From the NCBI GenBank assembly GCA_030671095.1, contig DAOVAK010000078.1:1-8894 (forward strand): 8,894 nt of DNA, given 5' to 3'. Below are positions 5,912 to 8,894 of the stretch, in pieces (the stretch's first letter is position 1; every line of letters starts with the position of its first letter). The DNA comes from Deltaproteobacteria bacterium (GTDB lineage Bacteria; Desulfobacterota; DSM-4660; Desulfatiglandales; HGW-15). The notes beneath the pieces are model-generated. The model saw only the letters and a list, made by a program, of their open reading frames with translations. It did not search any database and was not told where the DNA came from. A program made the position numbers and the translations under genes.

Positions 5912-6729
5912 GTCCTTTCCCTCTTGTAGACCTGTTTATCCAAATAGTCTTCAAACCGATCCTCAGCTGCTGCTTTGAGGTATTCTTTGATGTGGTCATA
6001 GTCCACGTCATAGTAGTTAAAGCAGGAGCATGGATATGCCCCTTCTGGCGTCTCCACCACAGCATCCACAAGGAAGTGGGGTAGTGTTGTGGCCTCGGGC
6101 ATTTTCCTGATTTCGCTGTTGGGAATCAGCTCTTCCACGGTCACGACTACCCGCTCTGCCGCTTTGGCTTTGATCACGTCTTCATAAAAGGGACCCTCTA
6201 TTCTCACATTTCCATACTCATCCGCTTTCTGGGCGTGAACCACCACAACATCCGGCTTAATGGCCCTTACTGCGATCATCGTCTCTCCAGTAAACGGGTC
6301 TTTCACCAGCTTCTGGCTTCCTATCACCTCGCTGATCTCGAGCAGATCAGAACCCAGCATTCCCTTCACCGGGAGGGAGGGCAGGCCCATGGCTGCTGCA
6401 CGAAATCCGGCAATGATCGGCTGGCAGGCCCCCTCCTTGGTGGTTATTTCACCTGCCTCCGACCTCTTACGAAAGTTAGGGGCCATGCCGAAGATCTCAA
6501 AGGCCAACATGCCTGCCCGCACTTTGGCCACGCAACCGGCGCCTATCAAGAGATCAAAGTCCATGGCCGGTTCCCGGTCCACCAAGTTCAAGTTTTTCCT
6601 CCCCTGGCGTACCAGCTCACGAACAAGCTCCATTGGGGCCCTATGAAAGGTGGCTCCACCAAAAGTCACAAGGTCTCCATCCTGAATGAACTTGGCTGCC
6701 TCCTCAAGGCTCGTTAATACCTTTTTCAT
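5908..6729 (-). CDS. Family I CoA-transferase, subunit A (glutaconate CoA-transferase / IpdA-like)
   Basis: 273 residues from ATG 6729, chosen because GGGGAG lies seven to eight bases upstream and MKKVLTSLEEAAKFIQDGD is the normal family opening. The same frame is open up to 6903, but that extension is not family-like. It shows the oxyanion-side GG (24-25, FGGATFHRAPMELV), DFDLLIGAGCVAK, AAAMGLPSLPVKGMLGSDLL, the HAQKADEYGNVRIEG segment, an AAERVVVTVEEL segment and DAVVETPEGAYPCSCFNYYD. The HAQ..GNVRI and YPSQCY-like segments resemble GctA more than the ketoacid transferases. With subunit B it should form a soluble heteromer acting on a short dicarboxylic or ring-derived acyl-CoA; the exact substrate cannot be read. 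The gene lies 178 bp after the leuS stop codon begins on the genomic map, and its stop overlaps the start of subunit B, implying coupled, equimolar translation. No clear promoter was found in the gap upstream. Confidence 0.87.
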   Translation of the reverse strand: MKKVLTSLEEAAKFIQDGDLVTFGGATFHRAPMELVRELVRQGRKNLNLVDREPAMDFDLLIGAGCVAKVRAGMLAFEIFGMAPNFRKRSEAGEITTKEGACQPIIAGFRAAAMGLPSLPVKGMLGSDLLEISEVIGSQKLVKDPFTGETMIAVRAIKPDVVVVHAQKADEYGNVRIEGPFYEDVIKAKAAERVVVTVEELIPNSEIRKMPEATTLPHFLVDAVVETPEGAYPCSCFNYYDVDYDHIKEYLKAAAEDRFEDYLDKQVYKRERT

Positions 6730-6825
6730 GCCATATCTCCCCTTCCCGGAATGCCTCGTTTCCCGCCTACCTGTTCTGGAATAGGCCTCTGAGTGCTCTA
6801 ACTGAACTAGAGAAAAAAGCGACTT

Positions 6826-6890
6826 CTCAAAAAAGACCGCTGCGCTCCTGCACTGGCTCTGCCTGAGGCGGACCGGCCAGTTCTTTTGAG
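6826..6890. repeat. Palindrome-ended element between leuS and the CoA-transferase genes
   Basis: A 65-bp GC-rich segment is bounded by CTCAAAA (6826-6832) and its exact reverse complement TTTTGAG (6884-6890). A second nested pair, ACTGGC/GCCAGT, lies inside it (about 6852-6857 and 6876-6881 read on the plus strand), so both strands can fold into a branched hairpin. On the minus strand the 3' arm runs through six Ts (6829-6834), starting about 65 nt after the leuS stop. It could therefore act as an intrinsic terminator or attenuator for leuS. It could equally be a small dispersed repeat (REP/MITE type). No flanking target-site duplication was seen. Copy number in the genome is unknown. Confidence 0.4.
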
Positions 6891-6899
6891 CCGGGGTGA

Positions 6900-8894
6900 T
6901 CACACCACCACGTTGACCAACTTATTTTGAACAACGATCACTTTTTTGATCGGCTTTTCACCCACATGACGCTGGACTTTTTTATCCTTGAGGGCCTCAG
7001 CCTCGATTTCTTCCTGGTTGAAAAAGGTGGGCACCTCGATCCTGCTTCTCACCTTGCCATTCACCTGGATGACAATGAGCCTTTTCTCCACTTCGAGCGC
7101 TTCGTCCTTGTACTCGGGCCAGGGGACATTCAAGAGACTTTCTCCATGACCCAGCGTTCGCCAGCATTCTTCGGTGATATGGGGCACCACTGGGGAAAGC
7201 AAGACAACGGTTGCCTCCACGGCCTCTTTCAACACAGACCAGGCCAAATCTCCTTTGTCCTGCTTCCTGTTCAGATATTTGTTCACTTCATTGACCAACT
7301 CCATCACCGCGCTTACGGCCGTATTAAAGTGGAAACGATCTTCAATATCATTGGTCACCTTCTTGATGGTCTGATGGGTTTTCCGGTGAAGATCCTTCAG
7401 TTCGCCGGACAGGGGCTCCTTGCCATCATAGGTGGGGACCTTTGAAATCTCTTCCAGATTATCCACCACCAGCCGCCAGACCCGATTCAAAAACCTAAAG
7501 GACCCTTCCACGCCCTGCTCATTCCACTCCAAGTCCCGTTCAGGCGGGGAGGCAAAAAGACAGAACATGCGGACCGTATCGGCGCCATAACGGTCTATGA
7601 GTTCTTCGGGATCCACCACATTCCTCAGGGCCTTGGACATCTTCACCGTATTGCCAACCATTATTTCGGAATCACAATGCACGCATCGGTTATCCTTGAC
7701 TTCATTGGGATAGAGAAATCCATGTTTAGGGCATTTCTGCGTCTCTTTGCAGACCATGCCTTGGGTCAATAGCTTCGTGAAGGGTTCGGCCACCTTGAGA
7801 TATCCGAAATCCCTCAATACCCGGGTATAAAAGCGGGAATAGAGGAGATGAAGGATTGCATGCTCTATCCCGCCTATATACTGGTCCACCGGCATCCAGT
7901 AATCCACTCTCTTCGGATCGACGGGGCCCTGATCATAATCGGGAGACGCATAGCGATCAAAATACCAGGAAGATTCCACAAAAGTGTCCATTGTGTCTGT
8001 CTCTCTCCTGGCAGGTCCTTTGCACTTTGGACAGGCGCTCTCATAAAAGGAGGGCTCAAAGGGAAGCGGTGACCCCCCGTTGGGTCTCATCTCGAGATCA
8101 AGGGGGAGAACCACGGGAAGATCCTCCTCGGGGACGGGTACTGTCCCGCATTTGTCACAGTAGACAATGGGAATGGGCGCCCCCCAATACCTCTGTCTCG
8201 AGATGTTCCAGTCCCTCAACCTGAAGTTTACCGTTTTGTAGCCCATCCCCTTTGATTCCAGGTATTCAACGATGCTGCCCAAAGCAGCCAAGTTGCGCTG
8301 CCCATTAAAGGGGCCGGAATTGACCAGGATACCCTCTCCTTCATAGGCCTCGGTCATGGTCTCCTCACTCAGTGGCTCGCCTGGTCCCTGTATGACCACC
8401 CTGAGACGCAGATCATACTTCTTGGCAAACTCGAAATCCCTCTGATCATGGGTCGGCACGGCCATGATGGCCCCAGTCCCATAATCGAAAAGCACGAAGT
8501 TGGCCACATAGATGGGAATCCTTTCCTCAGTGACAGGATTTAGACAATACCTACCAGTAAAAATACCCTCCTTCACCGTGAAGTCGGCTGCACGGATGTA
8601 GCTATCCACTTTCAAGGTCCGCGCGATAAACGCAAGCACCTCCTTCTCTTGAGGCTGCCCCTGAATAATTTCCTTGATCATGGGGTGCTCTGGCGCAAAA
8701 CACATGAAGGTGGCCCCGTACACGGTATCCTGCCTTGTGGTGTATACTTCGATGACCTCCTCGGAATCCACTATGGGGAAACGGATGATGGCCCCGAAAC
8801 TCTTCCCGATCCAGTTCTTTTGCATGGTCAGAACACGCTCGGGCCATCCGGGAAGCCTGTCACAGTGTTCCAGGATTTCCTCGGCATAATCTGT
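6900..8894 (-). CDS. leuS: Leucyl-tRNA synthetase, C-terminal three quarters (N-terminus beyond the window)
   Basis: This class Ia synthetase charges tRNA-Leu. The frame is open to the right edge, giving 664 residues; a full bacterial LeuRS is about 810-860, so some 170 residues with the HIGH motif lie outside. Numbering below is within the visible part. The CP1 editing domain shows the threonine-rich TTRQDT (52-57) and [16 protein letters not shown] (138-153), so editing of mischarged tRNA should be intact. [12 protein letters not shown] (227-238) returns to the catalytic core. Zinc-type cysteine pairs appear at 246/249 with 288/291, and at 388 with 404/407. The KMSKS signature reads KMSKA (418-422). 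It is followed by [18 protein letters not shown] and the helical anticodon-binding domain, and by a C-terminal domain with [11 protein letters not shown]. Next on the strand, after a 170-bp gap, are the CoA-transferase genes, not lptE directly as in many relatives. Confidence 0.97.
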   Translation of the reverse strand, partial: TDYAEEILEHCDRLPGWPERVLTMQKNWIGKSFGAIIRFPIVDSEEVIEVYTTRQDTVYGATFMCFAPEHPMIKEIIQGQPQEKEVLAFIARTLKVDSYIRAADFTVKEGIFTGRYCLNPVTEERIPIYVANFVLFDYGTGAIMAVPTHDQRDFEFAKKYDLRLRVVIQGPGEPLSEETMTEAYEGEGILVNSGPFNGQRNLAALGSIVEYLESKGMGYKTVNFRLRDWNISRQRYWGAPIPIVYCDKCGTVPVPEEDLPVVLPLDLEMRPNGGSPLPFEPSFYESACPKCKGPARRETDTMDTFVESSWYFDRYASPDYDQGPVDPKRVDYWMPVDQYIGGIEHAILHLLYSRFYTRVLRDFGYLKVAEPFTKLLTQGMVCKETQKCPKHGFLYPNEVKDNRCVHCDSEIMVGNTVKMSKALRNVVDPEELIDRYGADTVRMFCLFASPPERDLEWNEQGVEGSFRFLNRVWRLVVDNLEEISKVPTYDGKEPLSGELKDLHRKTHQTIKKVTNDIEDRFHFNTAVSAVMELVNEVNKYLNRKQDKGDLAWSVLKEAVEATVVLLSPVVPHITEECWRTLGHGESLLNVPWPEYKDEALEVEKRLIVIQVNGKVRSRIEVPTFFNQEEIEAEALKDKKVQRHVGEKPIKKVIVVQNKLVNVVV

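Noticed and set aside
6730..6903. Open frame extending CoA-transferase subunit A upstream by 58 residues
   Set aside because: The extension translates the palindromic element, overlaps the leuS stop and is unlike the family; the ATG at 6729 has a good Shine-Dalgarno.
6927..7445. Plus-strand 172-residue open frame opposite leuS
   Set aside because: It is antisense to the strongly conserved LeuRS C-terminal region, with no start signal or recognisable domain.

Overview
The window looks like chromosomal housekeeping DNA from a Gram-negative, probably anaerobic bacterium of the Desulfobacterota (former Deltaproteobacteria). This is an inference. It rests on the outer-membrane lipoproteins LptE and a small orphan lipoprotein, on the gene order leuS / lptE / holA / rpsT / murJ, on the PAS sensor opening (MAKKPTHEEL, then a coil and an S-box PAS domain) that is typical of that phylum, and on a glutaconate-CoA-transferase-like pair. 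The genus cannot be told from the sequence.

Layout, right to left along the minus strand. leuS runs off the right edge with its N-terminus missing. After a 170-bp gap holding a 65-bp palindrome-ended element come two overlapping genes for a family I CoA-transferase (A then B). lptE follows after 5 bp, and its stop overlaps the holA start (TGATG). On the plus strand stands rpsT, convergent with holA (6 bp apart) and divergent from murJ. It has a clear sigma-70 promoter, a strong Shine-Dalgarno and a TTG start. The 217-bp rpsT-murJ spacer contains three small hairpins in tandem. Downstream of murJ, on the minus strand, is a small lipoprotein gene of unknown function. Next comes a decayed stretch that looks like a broken FHA/GAF-domain gene. 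Last is a PAS sensor gene with its own extended -10 promoter, cut by the left edge.

Most genes are core functions: leucine tRNA charging, LPS insertion into the outer membrane, the clamp-loader delta subunit, ribosomal protein S20 and the lipid II flippase. The one metabolic intrusion is the CoA-transferase pair. It sits between leuS and lptE-holA and is packed so tightly against lptE that the essential genes probably share its transcript. The points most worth checking are that insertion and its unusual active-site region, a KMSKA variant of the LeuRS KMSKS signature, the FHA/GAF remnant, and the palindrome-ended element after leuS. No mobile element, CRISPR array, tRNA, rRNA or defence system was seen. 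Nothing here amounts to a clearly new biological system.
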